DNA from: Paraspadella gotoi
Lineage: Eukaryota > Chaetognatha
Assembly (NCBI GenBank): GCA_051294375.1
Contig: CM119267.1
Coordinates: 8,122,260 to 8,186,259, forward strand
DNA: 64,000 bases
Direction: 5' to 3'
Shown here: in pieces, positions 12,590 through 26,408 of the stretch
Layout: every line of letters starts with the position of its first letter
Position numbering within the stretch: the first letter of the stretch is position 1
Notes under the pieces: generated by a model
Database searches by the model: none
What the model was told of the DNA's origin: nothing
Seen by the model: only the letters and a program-made list of their open reading frames with translations
Translations under genes and position numbers: made by a program

Positions 12590-13460
12590 CGATCGTCGTC
12601 GTCGTCGTCGCGTCGTTAACTTTCATGATTTCATGCGCACTATTCTCCCACTTCCATATCCATCAAGGGAAAGAAAATCTGTCAAAATATCCCGCTTCAC
12701 ATCTGGCTTCAAACGAAGAGAGAGGGAGTCAGATTAGGGAGAAAAGAAAGAGAGAGAGCTGAGAAGAGAGACCGGGTAGCAAAGGACCAGTCGTGGTGAT
12801 GATTTCTCGTTCGCGGGTATCTTATTGTCTAACTGATGGCATACAATTTAAAGTTGAACGAAAATGAGAAAAGTTGAAAATTCAAGCTAAGACACGCGAG
12901 CGCAGAATTTGTCGTTAACCAAAGAGAAAGAATTTAAAGAAAACCCTTCGTTCTCTCCTGCCTTAAACATCAACCCCCTTCAGCGCCCGTCGAGTAAATA
13001 TGAGTCGTCTTAAATTTTTTTTTTTTTTTCGTCCATGGATAAAGAAGAATTTTCATCCTTCGCGATTTTTTTTTTCGGCCGTAGGTTTGAGTGATTATTC
13101 CGTTGATCGTTTTAGACTCAGAAAAAATAACGAGCCTCGTTTTCGGCCGTCAAAATTAAATTAGGAAATGCGGTTTTAAAAGGGTATTTTTACAATGTTT
13201 GTTCTTTTTAATCTTCGGTTCACATCTCTTTTCGCTTCTCTTTCATTTTTTATTCTCTTCATTGATCATCTTTCTCACCATAGAACTCAGGGTCAGGTAG
13301 AGAGGTCGACGCGGGAATACTGATCGGTTTGCGACACAAACAGCTAAGACAGGGAGACGAGAGAGGCAGAGGGAGGAGGAGTGAGCAGGAATGCTGAGAG
13401 TGCAGAAGCCGGGGGTCAGAGAGCAAGGAACCAGCAGGAGAGAGAGAGAGGAGGATGAGA
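12590..13460 (-). repeat. Right arm of fold-back palindrome
   Basis: Noisy reverse complement of 11,430-12,282. The match runs from a CGT run near 12,596 out to the purine-rich counterpart of the (CT)n tract at 13,350-13,460. Confidence 0.9.
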
Positions 13461-14147
13461 GAGATGACCTTGACGTGAGATTCCGCTTGATTCCACGAAA
13501 TGTGTTCACCGCCGAGCGACTGTTTGATCAATGATCATCCAAGTGGATCGTCGACGCTCGCTTTGCCAAAATAATCGCTTCGTATCTTTCCGCATTCGGA
13601 TCCAGTACATTTTTTCCGTGTTATTTTATGTCACAAACCTGTGACATTTAAGCTTTATATTATCACCTTCGTCAAACTGGTGATAGCTTCGTCGATTGTT
13701 CCGAGGCCACGGACGCCAAAATTGGCCTCGCCATCGTCGTCATTATCGTCGTCATCGTCGTCATTATCGTCATCATCGTCGTCGTCTTCGTGCGGAACGA
13801 CTTCATCGTTTGAGTGGCCCTTTTGCCTCTCAATCAATTCTTGGCGTCGTAACGCGTTTCGAAGCGCGGACACGAAGCGAGCGATAGCGGGGAGGGGGGG
13901 GGGGCGCTGAGCCGCTGAGCTCTTTGAGTCTGGCTTTAACGTTTTTTATTCCTAAAAAACAATTCTATTGTCTTCATCACGGTGATTTGAGGGGAAAATC
14001 AATCAATCATCTGTAGTTTATACTTGATTTCAAAGTTTGTAGGTAGTATTGATATGGTAACAAATAACAAAAATGACACGCGTACATGTTAAGATATCAA
14101 CTTTCATTAAAATAATTTAAAATCATCATTTGATTTATCCAGACCTA

Positions 14148-14255
<108 letters not shown>

Positions 14256-14639
14256 CGTTCACATTCGATAAAACGGTTGAATGGTCGTTCTTTACGTCAC
14301 GCTGTCATCAACGGCCCCGCGTCGCTCACGTCGGACTCTTTCACGTCGTCTCCCTCTCGCTCTCGCTCTCCCTCTCGCTCTCCCTCTCCCTCTCTTATCA
14401 GAATATCTCATAAAAATCTGCTTCACATCGACTCTCAATCGAATTCACCTTTTACATTCCTTTTCACATGTCGTATCTTTTGACATATCTTCACCTTTAA
14501 CCTTCCTTTTTATTCACAAACCTTTGCTGTGATGTCTCAAACCCTAAACCTTCGCGAATGGCGAGTGCTTATGCCCCCCCTCCTCTCTCTCTATCATTCC
14601 GCGTCACTTCATCAAACGTGGACGAGAATCAAAGATGAG

Positions 14640-14665
14640 ATAGAGATCGAGAGATGAGGAGAGAT

Positions 14666-14705
<40 letters not shown>
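14640..14705. repeat. (GA)n microsatellite
   Basis: GA run, perfect from about 14,671. It corresponds to 25,385-25,449 in copy C. Confidence 0.9.
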
Positions 14706-14711
<6 letters not shown>

Positions 14712-15565
14712 ATTCTCAAAACAATGCACACACATTTCCTTTTTTCTATCAATAGAATTAGATAAATTCTTCCCTCCATTTGCATATCGCAGCAGAGTTT
14801 CGGAAAGAAAATCTTTGTAATCTGAATTTGCGTTAATAGCGAAAGACTTTTAAGATAAAGAAACGAGAAAAGAAGAAGCTGAGGAGTCGAATGCATCGCC
14901 GAAATTTTCTTTTTCTTTTTTTTTAGCCTTTTTTTTTAGTCTCTCATCTTTCTCGAGTTTCACTCTTGGTTTGGATAACGTAAATCATGTTTATACAAAA
15001 CGTGTTTTTGAAATATTTATTCGTTAAAAATTGATTATGTAAATTAGAATATCATAACTTAAGTTAGAATTATTATTCAAGTTAATTTTGTGTTCTAGAA
15101 TTAGAAACCCAAGGGGAAACACCGGAAGAAAAAAATTAGCATGAAACTGGTAATCAAAATATGAAGAAAAAAAGATTTTGAGAAAAAAATGTGCAATATC
15201 ATTGGTTCAGTTGATTTCCTTGTTTTCTGTAATACTTTAAAAGTAAAACAATGCTATATCGACAAATCTTTCAATTTTCCCTCCATTCATCAAGCCATCA
15301 TGCATCTCAAAATCCATCGCAAAAAAAAAAAAAAAAATTTTTTTCTTGTTTATCTTCGATTACGTTGGATGCTTTTAGCGATCAACGGGTTCGGGTTTTC
15401 TGCTAAAAGCGCGGTCTCTACTCGCCGGCTTGCCGACACCAGCCGGCCGAGCAATTATCCTTTAGCCGCCGAAGCAATGTCCTTGACGCCGGCCGGACCC
15501 GTCGGCCTTTGGGCGTTTTTGAAGGCGGATAACATTTTTACTGGAGGGAGGAGTGTAGAAGATAC

Positions 15566-15756
15566 CGAGAGAGAGTTAGAGATGAGTAGAAGACGTAGAG
15601 AGAGATTGAGAGAGAGTCAGATGTATTGGAGAGAGCAGAGAGAGAGAGAGGGGAGAGAGAGGGCCAGAGAGAGAGTAGTAGAGCAGCAGAAGAGAGTAGT
15701 AGAGAGAAGAGCGAGGGAGAGTAGAGTAGAGGAGGGAGAGAGAGAGAGGAGAGGCG
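15566..15756. repeat. Interrupted (GA)n tract
   Basis: GA-rich tract broken by GTAGAAG and similar interruptions. The equivalent tract in copy C (26,246-26,407) is nearly pure GA. Confidence 0.9.
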
Positions 15757-16310
15757 GAGGCCCTTCTTTACTGCCCGTGCCATTTCTTGTGGCCCGTACT
15801 TTATTAAAACCTTTTGTTTGTTTTATATTTCTTTAAGTGTCTTGATCCAAAACATCTCGTTACTGATTTATTTTTTCTGTTTCCGAATGTTTTCTTCCAA
15901 TTTCTTTTCCCTTTTCGTTGACGTCAAATGGGGTCCGTCGAAGGGGGTCCGTCTTTTTAAAAAGGGAAGATCAGTTCTTTAAAAATGGTTTCGTCCTTAT
16001 GGGTTGCTTTGACCTTCCGACCGTATCCATTTTCAATCTAGCGTGATCCAGCGTGACAAGTTGTGACCTCTCCAATTTTGACTGTCTTCATTCTGATGAG
16101 ACCCTTTTAGGTTTCTTTTCTCTATTTATATGGAAGAACGTATCGCAGTTGTTTGGTTTTATTTTTTCCCGTAAATGGAAAGAAAACCTAAAGAATTTGT
16201 TAAACTTTGGAGCATTTCGAACGATTCTTATTTATCGAGGTGGGCTTTTAATTTTACGTATAACAATGTGAACGCTTTCATTTGCGATGTGCTTGGGCGT
16301 TGATGTTAAG

Positions 16311-16605
16311 ATGAGAGAGAGAGAGTAAGAGACGGAGAAGAGAGAGAGAGAGAGAGAGAGAGATGTTAGAATGCAGATGAGAGAGAGCTGCTAGCGAGTC
16401 ATGAGAGCCTAAAGATACCAAGCGAATGTACGCCAGAAATAAAAGCTTGAATTTTTTTTTTTTATTTATTTTTTTTTTTTTATCTTCTCTCTCTTCTCTT
16501 CTCTTCTTCTTTTTTCTTGTCTCTCTTTCTTTCTTCCTTCTCTGTCTACTCTCTCTCTCTCTCTCTGTTCTCTCTGTCTTCTCTTCTCGCGTGTCTTCTT
16601 CTCTC
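16311..16605. repeat. (GA)n then poly-T and (CT)n tracts
   Basis: A GA tract at 16,313-16,390 is followed by a T-rich run at 16,450-16,480 and a C/T tract to 16,605. No gene is supported. Confidence 0.8.
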
Positions 16606-19110
16606 TCTACTCGACGGGGAAGCCATGGTGTTTATGAGACGCGAAAAGGGAGGGGCGTAATTCTTGTAATTATCAGTGCGCCCTTTCTTGGTGGAATCTT
16701 TTTTTTTTTTGTTTTTGGCCCCTTCTTTTGTTTTTGCGCCCCTGAAAACAAGATGGCGATGGGGGGCGGCGGCGAGAAAAAAGGGGCGCGTAAAATAATA
16801 GAAAGAAAAAACGAATGCGGTGTACGGCGCGAGATTAAGGCGTTCGCCGTCGAGTGATTTAAGTGTCGGGTCTCGGGCGAAATCTGACGGAGAACACCCG
16901 AGAAAACAAGATCACGCCGATGTTGGTTTTCTTTTTAGCTAATTATTTTTTTTATCTCTCTCTTTTTACTTAATAGCTGTGACTTACAAGCGAGGATTCA
17001 TGTAGACGTAAGATTATAGAGAGCGAGAAGGTTTGCGCGTGATCGGTTGAATTTTAACCGTGCAAGGGAATCTGGCGGAGACTTAACTGTTTGAAACGCG
17101 CTTCGCCTACACAAGTTCAATGATGTATATTTTTCGCCCTCTGTGGTCTTCTGTCTTTGTGAGGTTCAATAATGAAATGATGGTATGGGGTTAAAACAAA
17201 AAACCTTTTCTTGTCTTTACATAAATATATTGAAATATAATACTATACCTCTGGGGGTATTAATATATTTGTTCTTATCATTTGATATTAAAATTAAGCT
17301 ATCATTTTATCAACACTTAAACTTTACTATATATCAGAGAAAATTCAAAATATTTTATACATTGTATATTAAATTTTATTTCTTAGTCAGAATGTTTCCA
17401 TATAACTCTACTTTTCTTTATTCCTACACTCTTTCTGTGCGTCTTATTACACTTTTTTTTAAATTATTATATATGTAACAATTATTTTTTTGTCAATATC
17501 TTTAAATTAAACGCTTTACAAACGTAGAAACATATTCGGCGAACTTATTCCGTTTTCAAGATGTTCCGCATCTTATCAATAGTTTGGGCCAAAAAAATAA
17601 TAAGAATGAAACCAGCCAGAAACGTCATCTGTAATAGGAAAAACGCTAAAGTGAGCTCAATTTGTAAGATTAGAATAAGTAACAGATGTTAAAATCTTCA
17701 TACCAGTTTATGCTCTTTCTTCCAATACTGATTCTTGTGCCCGTATTTTACTCTGAGGGGGCTTTGTTTTAAAGAGCGACATATTGAAATTTAATAAAAA
17801 TAAAGTTCATCACGGCCGTAGTTGTGCGAGAAAGTCATATGAAAAAGAATAGAAAAAAATAAAGTGATCAAAGTAATATAAACGGTTAAATCCTTCTAAC
17901 AATTTCTCGTCGTCATCCGAATAACTTCGTTCTAGCAGTGATTTCTATACCGGGTATTTTCAGACAATGAAATTCGAAACTTTATATGTAACTATTATTT
18001 TATTTATTCCCACTGATTTAATATAAACACAGTTACGGCTGTTGAGGTTTTTTTCCCCTTCTCATTTTAAGCGCTTTATTTATAAAATAATTCGGTTGGC
18101 TAATTAGTTTATTCTTTCTCCTTATAACATAGAACTCATCTGGCGGTAGAATTCTCTATGCTTTCAAATACTGGTTTAAGCCCACATTCATTTCTTTTTT
18201 ACGTGTAATCATTCTATTTATGGTATCTGCCCTTATTAAGCATGAAACTATTAACGATTTTTCATGGTAAGGGCAACTTTTAAAGATTGAATTTGCTCGT
18301 CAGATCTATCGTTCTTGTCTTTTTAGATATTAGGTTCAATAAAATACTGGCACACTATAATTTGTATTTGGCGTTCGCGGTCTGGCCAATCTCTGTTGGG
18401 CGTCGCCGTTAGGGGGTAGAACGGCTCGAACGTCCCGACGGCGTTAGAGAATTACGAAACATATGCCGGAGTCCCAAGTTTTCCCGATTCGTCGACCAAG
18501 AGTCGGCGCAAACCGACGACGACGAAGAAGAAAGGGCAATATCTGGCTTATTTTTAATGTTTGAAAAACTTAGCTAAAGTCAGAGGCAGTTTGCCTCGTT
18601 AAGCTCGAACAATATTTTAACTTTTTTTTCCATTTTTTTTTTCCACTATTTTGTTTTCTCTCTTTTAAACTTCTCTCTTGTCCTCTCTTTTCTCCCTTTC
18701 CTTCCGACATTTCTGTCCTCATATTTTCTCTGTGTCATCCTTTCTTTTTCTTCCTGTTACCACTTATTTTTTTCTCTATCTGCTGGCTTTCTTCCGCTCT
18801 CTGATTCTTTTTTCTTTCTCCTCTATTCTTATCTTTCTTTCTCTTAATTGCTGATTCTCTTATCCCCCTTCTCACGCCATGTATCGAATTTCCTTTCTAC
18901 TATTTCTCCTGCTTCTCCGGGAAGCTTTTTTTTCAATCCATGGCTCTCTCTTTCTCTATCTTTTTGCTCATTCTCACTGCATTTTTTGTTTTATTTATAT
19001 CTATACGAGATGTAAGAAATTAAATCTTTAAAATGTATTGTAATAAAAAAAAATATTGGGTAGCCGTAATGATTCTGATTCAAAGTTTGGTTGCCGTAGC
19101 AGATTTAAAA

Positions 19111-19159
19111 AATCGACAGAATTTGTGCGGAAATTTATTTCCGCAAAAACCTGTCGATT
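19111..19159. other. Strong stem-loop, conserved in copy C
   Basis: Outer stem AATCGACAG / CTGTCGATT and inner stem TGCGGAAAT / ATTTCCGCA with a two-base loop. The inner and outer stems are separated by short unpaired A/T-rich segments. The same hairpin, slightly shortened, is present at 29,721-29,765. The function is unknown. Confidence 0.7.
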
Positions 19160-20450
19160 GATCGAGAAATTAATTTAACTGACGCTTCCGCCTGTTCATC
19201 TAAAAGAAAAGCGGTTTTTTTTAATTTCAACTTTAGTTATGTTTTCTCAGTCTATTGACAAACTATAGAAAAGTAAGCAAAAAAATCGAGCTTTAGTTCA
19301 ATAAAACGCCTCCTCACAAATCCTCACAAATTAAAGAGTAGCTTAAAGAATTATTTTGCGCAGCAAAGAGTATTACAATTTTGACCTAATTTTTTAGGGT
19401 ACCAGAAGCGAACCGTTGATAGGGCATATTGATTAAGAATTGGGTGGAACATTTGGAAGTATTTTTCGTTTAACAAAATTGTAATAAAATATAAAAATGT
19501 AAGTTTTTCCAAAACTAGTGCATTTTAAAATTAATTTATAAACAAACAATAGATGATCAAATGTCAAATGAAACAACTCAAGGTAAAGGAAGATAAGAAG
19601 GACCGCACGAAATCCGGAGTAAAAAATTTTTCTCGCAACTATCTTTGACAGTTCAATGTTCAAGGACAAAAGTTCAAAAATGGACAAAAATGGACATAAT
19701 TTTTTTTATTAAAAGTAGCAAAAATGGGTATTTAATTCTTGATTAGAAAATGCAGCAGATGACCTTGAATAATTCGTAGTACGCGAGCCCTCTTGTCCTT
19801 AGGATTCAAATTTTTATCATATTGTTGTAATCATTCTAGCAATACAGGGCAAAGTGGTTTTTTTGTGCTGAATTTCCTCGATAGAAATCACTGCCTCTAA
19901 GGTTTTTAGGTTTAGTGCGGCCAGATTGCTCGATTCCCTTACATGGCGAAGTGAAGTCTGGCAAAATGAATTTTCGAGTTTCAGTCTGGAACGCAAAAGT
20001 GGAATTTTTTTGTCTTAAATCGAAGTGGACGTCAGCTCTGTCGCGCTTCATACCACACTTCAACATCAACTCATCGCGCGGGGAAAAAAATTTAATTTAA
20101 ATCAAATTGAAGGAGACGAGGAATCGAATAAAAGAGCAATCGAAAGGTGATGGAATCACGCCGGCGGACGGAAGGCGGTTTGGCCGTTAAGGGCGACAAC
20201 GGGGCGAGTCTGTTGCCGTATCGGCTTTCGAGGCGCGAGAAGAAAAAGCGCGCCATTTAAAAACGAGGCATTAATCATCCCCAGGGCGAAGCGAGAAGGG
20301 AAACCCCCCGCTTCCCCGCTCCTATTCCGCTCAGTCGCCTCCTGCCTCCTCCTCCTCCTTTCTCCTTTGGCCCTCATGCTAATATTCATTTAATTGATCT
20401 AAATTCCCCCTGCCGATGAAGCCCGGAGGAAAGTGGTGCGACGAGGAAAA

Positions 20451-20530
20451 CAGAGAGAGAGAGTAGAGAGAGAGAGAGAGAAGAGAGAGAGAGAAGAGAG
20501 GAGAGAAAAGAAAAGAGATAAAAGAGAAAG
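20451..20530. repeat. (GA)n microsatellite at end of copy A
   Basis: Interrupted GA tract. Copies A and C stop resembling each other within this tract (the C equivalent is 31,006-31,068). Confidence 0.85.
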
Positions 20531-20559
20531 AAACTCGTAAAAGATAAGGTACGTGACTA

Positions 20560-21480
20560 CCCTCAAATGAATAGAACTTTTAAAATATTAACATCTGAAA
20601 AAAAAAGTAGATAAAAAAATGAGTTAAAATACATAGATAACACGCAAGTGTAAGACGAAATTTTTGTAAATGAAATTGATGTTAAAACCATAATCAAGTG
20701 TAACTTCAAGCCTACAAAAACTGTTAGAAAAAATCAATGTCACTAAATAAACTACCAGGATGATTGATATATATTTCTTCACCCTCACAATCAAACAAAC
20801 AAAAACGATTGATGAAGACAGAATGATCTGAATTTTTTAGAAGAAAAATAAAAAAAACGAGTTAAAGCCCAGAGACAATCAAAGAGCTCAGCGAACTCAG
20901 CGCCCCCCCTCCCCAAGCATATACGCCTCGCTTCGTGTACCAAGACGACGCTTCGAAACGCGTTACGACGCGCAAGAAATTGTTGAGACCCCGCAAGAAG
21001 AGGCCACTCAAACGACGAAGTCGTTCCGACACGAAGACGACTAAACAGATTAGAAATGTACGATTAAACTGACGACGATTCGACGACGATAAAATGACGA
21101 CATAGACAAAAAAAAAGAAGAAGCAAATAGATAATTTGAAGACGTACCGTGTAGGCCACTACAGGAACAAAAATCGAGCGAAGCTATCACCAGTATTGAA
21201 CGAAGGTTGAATAAAATATAAAGACTTAAAAAATGAATGTCACATATATTAATAGATGACAGTAAAAATAACACGGAAAAAAAAATGTACTGGATCGAAT
21301 GCGGAAAGATACGCAAAGCTGATTATTTGGGCACAAAGCGAGCGGTCGACGATCCACTGGATGATTCACTTAGATCAAAACAGTTCGGCGTCGGCGCTGC
21401 AGTGAACACATTTCGCTGGAAATATACAAGCAGGAGATCTCACGTCTACAGGCATTATATTAATCTTTTTTAGCCATGGA
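20560..21480 (-). repeat. Inverted noisy copy of 13,463-14,110
   Basis: Reverse complement of the start of copy A. Matching landmarks are the GGATCGTCGACGCTCGC-type segment (seen inverted near 21,340), the AACGCGTTTCGAAGCG segment (inverted near 20,950) and the G-run followed by GCGCTGAG (inverted near 20,900). It carries many extra bases and substitutions. No gene is supported. Confidence 0.8.
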
Positions 21481-21559
21481 CAAAGAGAGCAGCAACACAT
21501 ATGTTTATGTAAGAAAAATTCGTCAAGAATGAAGGATTAGCAAAATGCAGTCAAAACGT

Positions 21560-21792
21560 GTCTCTAACTCATACTGACATACATCTCTGCTCTCTCTCTC
21601 TTGACTCTCCTCTCTCCATCTCTCATTCTCTCTCTCATCTCATACTCGTCTAGCTCTCTCTTCCTCTCATCTCTCTCTCTCCATCGCGCAGGCCGAAATA
21701 AAAACCGATAAAAAAAAAAAAAGAAATTCCGGTGGGACTGCTGAGTCGGGGACGTGGCTGGCAAGGAGGCGCACGCGAGCGCGCATCGTCGC
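21560..21792 (+). repeat. Copy of palindrome spacer 12,370-12,600
   Basis: A CT tract is followed by ATAAAAACCGATAAAAA and GCTGAGTCGGGGA-type sequence in the same order as 12,400-12,600. It ends at a 25-N gap (21,793-21,817). Confidence 0.8.
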
Positions 21793-21817
21793 NNNNNNNN
21801 NNNNNNNNNNNNNNNNN

Positions 21818-23245
21818 CTTTTTAAACTTTTGTTGTTATAATAAAATGTCTTGACTCAAAACATCTCGTTACTTTTTATTTTTTCTGTCCGACAATTTCT
21901 TTCCCTTTTTCGTTGACGTCAATGGGGGTCCGTCGAAGGGGGTCCGCTTTTAAGGGAAGATCAGTTTTTAAAAGGTTTCGTCTTATGGGTCTTTGACCTC
22001 CGACGATCCATCAACAGCGTGACAGCGTGACAAGTTGTGACTCTCTCAAGATGTCTTCACTGAGACCAGGTTTCTTTTTCTAAAGGAAGAACGACGCCAG
22101 TGTTTTTTATTTTTTCCCTAAAATGGAAAGAAAACCTTAAAAATTGTTAACCATTTCGAAAACGTAACGAGGAACGTTTCATTGCGNNNNNNNNNNNNNN
22201 NNNNNNNNNNNNNNNNNNNNNNNNNNNNNNNNNNNNNNNNNNNNNNNNNNNNNNNNNNNNNNNNNNNNNNNNNNNNNNNNNNNNNNNNNNNNNNNNNNNN
22301 NNNNNNNNNNNNNNNNNNNNNNNNNNNNNNNNNNNNNNNNNNNNNNNNNNNNNNNNNNNNNNNNNNNNNNNNNNNNNNNNNNNNNNNNNNNNNNNNNNNN
22401 NNNNNNNNNNNNNNNNNNNNNNNNNNNNNNNNNNNNNNNNNNNNNNNNNNNNNNNNNNNNNNNNNNNNNNNNNNNNNNNNNNNNNNNNNNNNNNNNNNNN
22501 NNNNNNNNNNNNNNNNNNNNNNNNNNNNNNNNNNNNNNNNNNNNNNNNNNNNNNNNNNNNNNNNNNNNNNNNNNNNNNNNNNNNNNNNNNNNNNNNNNNN
22601 NNNNNNNNNNNNNNNNNNNNNNNNNNNNNNNNNNNNNNNNNNNNNNNNNNNNNNNNNNNNNNNNNNNNNNNNNNNNNNNNNNNNNNNNNNNNNNNNNNNN
22701 NNNNNNNNNNNNNNNNNNNNNNNNNNNNNNNNNNNNNNNNNNNNNNNNNNNNNNNNNNNNNNNNNNNNNNNNNNNNNNNNNNNNNNNNNNNNNNNNNNNN
22801 NNNNNNNNNNNNNNNNNNNNNNNNNNNNNNNNNNNNNNNNNNNNNNNNNNNNNNNNNNNNNNNNNNNNNNNNNNNNNNNNNNNNNNNNNNNTTCTTGTTT
22901 TTGCGCCCGAAAACAAGATGGCGATGGGGGGCGGCGGCGAGAAAAAATGGGGCGCGTAAAATAAAGAAAGAAAAAAGAAGCGGTGTACGCGCGAGATAAG
23001 GCGTTCGCCGTCGAGTGATTTAGTGTCGGGTCTCGGGCGAAATCTGACGGGAGAAACCGAAAAACAAGATCACGCCGAATTGGTTTTCTTTTTCTATTAT
23101 TTTTTTTTCTTTTACTTAACTGTGACTTACAAGTAGACCCAAAAGTTAGNNNNNNNNNNAAGGATTATAGAGAGCGAGAAAGGTTCGGTGATCGGTTGAA
23201 TTTAACGTCAGGGAATCGGGCGGAGACTTAACTGTTGAAACCCTT
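21818..23245 (+). repeat. Duplicated block, partial copy B
   Basis: Matches about 15,785-17,110 of copy A and about 26,445-27,750 of copy C. A 705-N gap (22,187-22,891) replaces the middle and a 10-N gap lies at 23,150-23,159. No gene is supported. Confidence 0.88.
22187..22891. other. Assembly gap (705 N)
   Basis: Undetermined bases inside copy B. Open frames that appear to span it are artefacts. Confidence 0.95.
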
Positions 23246-23249
23246 ACAA

Positions 23250-24180
23250 CACCGAGAGCATCCCGGACACATCACTCACAAATACGGGACACACACAAAC
23301 AATCCCGCCGAACCGCTGAAAATTCTTTTAATCCCAGCCTGGACCGACCCAACAACAAAAACAACTACAGCACACTCCCTCCTTCTCGCACCCCCGCCCC
23401 GCGACTGAAGCGGCCGTCTGATTACAGCCCCAACACGACACGCAAGCCCCGGTTTCTTCAAACTTTCTTCTCCTACTTCGTCTCCACCGACACCTTCGTC
23501 CGTGTCTCACCGCTCATCTTCACCTTCCATCCTCTTCTCACTTAACACTCACCGTCTCCGCATCACCCCTTACACACCACCCGCCCCGCAACCGAGACAA
23601 CTCAACTCCACTCCCACCCACGCCACTCCCGGCTCCTACGCCCGTCCTTCTCCCTCGCCTCCTCCTCTTTCTTTTCTCCCGCCTATCTCACTCCCCTCCC
23701 TCTCCCCTCGTCTTTCGACAGCACGCATTCACACCCGGTATTCTCCTTTTGACCAGACTTTCTTCCTTCGATGGAACTCGGAGTGCGCCGCAGAAAGCTG
23801 CCAACTCAAATTCATCCCGAAAGTAACCCCGACGGCACGACCGACGACGACACGACGCGCACCGATGCCCGCCCCCGCGCTCGGCGTACGCTCCCTTGCC
23901 AGCCCACTCCCCCGACTCAGCATCACAACGGATTTTTTTTTTTTTTTTACGTTTTTATCTTCCCCGCGCCCGACCTCGGAGCAGCCCAGAGAGAGAGGAG
24001 AGAGAGAGAGAGAGAGAGAGACGAGAGAGAGAGCAGAGAGAGAGACCGCCACGCCAGCCCAGACACCATCCCAGAGAGAGAGACGCACGCAGAGAGAGAG
24101 AGAAACGTTGACCGCCACCCGCTAATCTCTCCGAACGACTTCAACAAAAGCGGCGCCCCCCCCCAAAAAAAAAGAAAAAC
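23250..24180 (+). repeat. C-enriched noisy copy of palindrome arm and inverted spacer
   Basis: Order is collinear with the left palindrome arm (for example GAAAATTCTTTTAATCC near 23,319 against 11,830), then the spacer in reverse orientation (poly-T then ACGTTTTTATC near 23,935-23,957). The copy has a large excess of inserted or substituted C. Pro/Ser/Thr-rich or Arg/Glu-rich open frames here follow from that bias and are not genes. Confidence 0.7.
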
Positions 24181-25382
24181 TCCTTGACGTGAGATTCCCG
24201 CTTGATTCCCGAAAATGATGCTCTCCCACCCGCCGAGCGACCGTTTGATCAATGATCATCGCCCAAGTGAATCGTCGACGCTCGCTTTGCCAACAATAAT
24301 CGCTTCTCATCTTCCGCATTTCGGATCCAGTACAATTTTTTTCCGTGTTCATCTTCATGTCACAAACCTGTGACATTTTAAGCTTTACTATTATCCAGCC
24401 CTTCTCACACACTCGGTGACCACGCTCTCGTCGCACTTGCTCGCAGGCCACGGCGCCACAAACTTCGCGCCTCGCATCGTCGTCCTTACCCGCGTCGCTC
24501 ATCGTCGTCATCTATCGTCATCCCATCGTCCGTCGTCTTCCGTGCGGAACCCCGACCTCCTCACATCGTTTCACCGCTGCCTTTTGCTTCATCATTCTTG
24601 CGTGTCCACCCGCCGTCTTCGAGCCCGCGCGACACGCACAGCGATAGCGGAGGGGGGGGCCCGAGCTCCGCTGCACTCTTTGATCTGGCTTTACCGCTTT
24701 TCTTCTCTCAACACCCACCACCACTTCTACTCTGTTTCCTCCACGTGAATTTGAGGGGAAACATCCAATCATCATCTGTATTACACTCTGATCTCAAGTT
24801 TGTAGGCTCAGTATTCGCATATGGTAACCAATACAACAAATGACACGCGACATGTTACAGACTATCAACTTTCATTAAAATAATTTCACAAACATCCATT
24901 TATTTTATCCAGACCTAGCTCTCCTCTCTCTCTCTCTCTCTCCTCTCTCTCTTCTCTCTCTCTCCTCTCTCTCTCTCTTCCTCCCTCCTCCCTCCCTCCC
25001 CTCTCGTGCGTTACATTCGATAAACGGTTGACATGGTCGTCTCTACCGCTCACGCCGTCTCACAACGCCCGCGTCCGCCTCAACGTCCGGACTCTTCACC
25101 GTCGTCTCCCTCTCGCTCCGCGCTCTCCTCCTCCCGCCTTCTCTCCCTCTCTTAATCAGACATATCCCCTCCTAAAAACTGCTTCACTCCGCACTTCCAA
25201 CGAATTCACCTTTAACATTCCTTTCACATGTCGTATCTTTTGACATATCTTCACCTTTAACCTTCCTTTTATTCACAAACTTTGCTGTGATCTGCTACAC
25301 CCTAAAACTTCGCGAATGGCGAGTGCTATGCCCCCTCCTCTCTCTATCATTCCGCCGTCACTTATCAAACGTGGACGAGAAT

Positions 25383-25384
<2 letters not shown>

Positions 25385-25440
<56 letters not shown>

Positions 25441-25449
25441 GACAGAGAG
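25385..25449. repeat. (GA)n microsatellite
   Basis: GA run corresponding to 14,640-14,705 of copy A. Confidence 0.9.
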
Positions 25450-26245
25450 AAAGCGCAATTCTCGAAAACAATCGCACACACATCTTCTTTTTTCTAATCA
25501 ATAGAATTAGATAAATTCTTCCCTCCACTTTGCATATCGCAGCAGTTCGAAAGAAAATATTTGTAATCTGAATTTGTGCGTTAAATAGCGAAAGACTTTT
25601 AAGAATAAAGAAACGAGAAAGACGAAGCTGAAGAGTCGAATGCATCGCCCGAATTTTCTTTTTCTTTTTTTTAGCCTTTTTTTTAGTCCTCATCTTTCTC
25701 CGAGTTTCACTCTTGGTTTGGATAACGTAAATCATTTATACAAACGGTTTTTGAAATTTTCGTTAAATTGATTATGTAAATAGAATATCATAACTTAAGT
25801 TAGAATTATTTCAAGTTAATTTTGTGTTCTAGATTAGAACCCAAGGGGAAACACCGAAGAAAAAATTAGCATTGAAACTGGTAATCAAAATATGAGAAAA
25901 AAAGATTTGAGAAAAAAATTGCAATATCATTGGTTCATTGATTTCCTTGTCTTTTCTGTAATACTTAAAAGTAAAACAATGCATATCGACAAATCTTCAA
26001 TTTTCCCTCCATTCATCAAAGCCATCATGCATTCAAATCCATCGCGAACAAAAAAAAAAAAATTTTTCTTGTTTATCTTCGATTACTGAGCTTTTAGCGA
26101 TCAATCGGGTTGGGTTTTCTGCAAAAGCGCGTCTCACTCGCACGGCTTGCCGACACCAGCCGCCGAAGCAAGCCGACCGCGGCCGAACCGTCGGCCTTGG
26201 GGTTTTTTGAGCGGAAACATTTTTACTGGAGGAGGAAGGCAGAAG

Positions 26246-26408
<163 letters not shown>

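Noticed and set aside
23502-24187. Pro/Ser/Thr-rich and Arg/Glu-rich open frames, 60-207 codons
   Set aside because: They lie in the C-enriched noisy duplicate. The equivalent frames are not kept at the corresponding original sequence.
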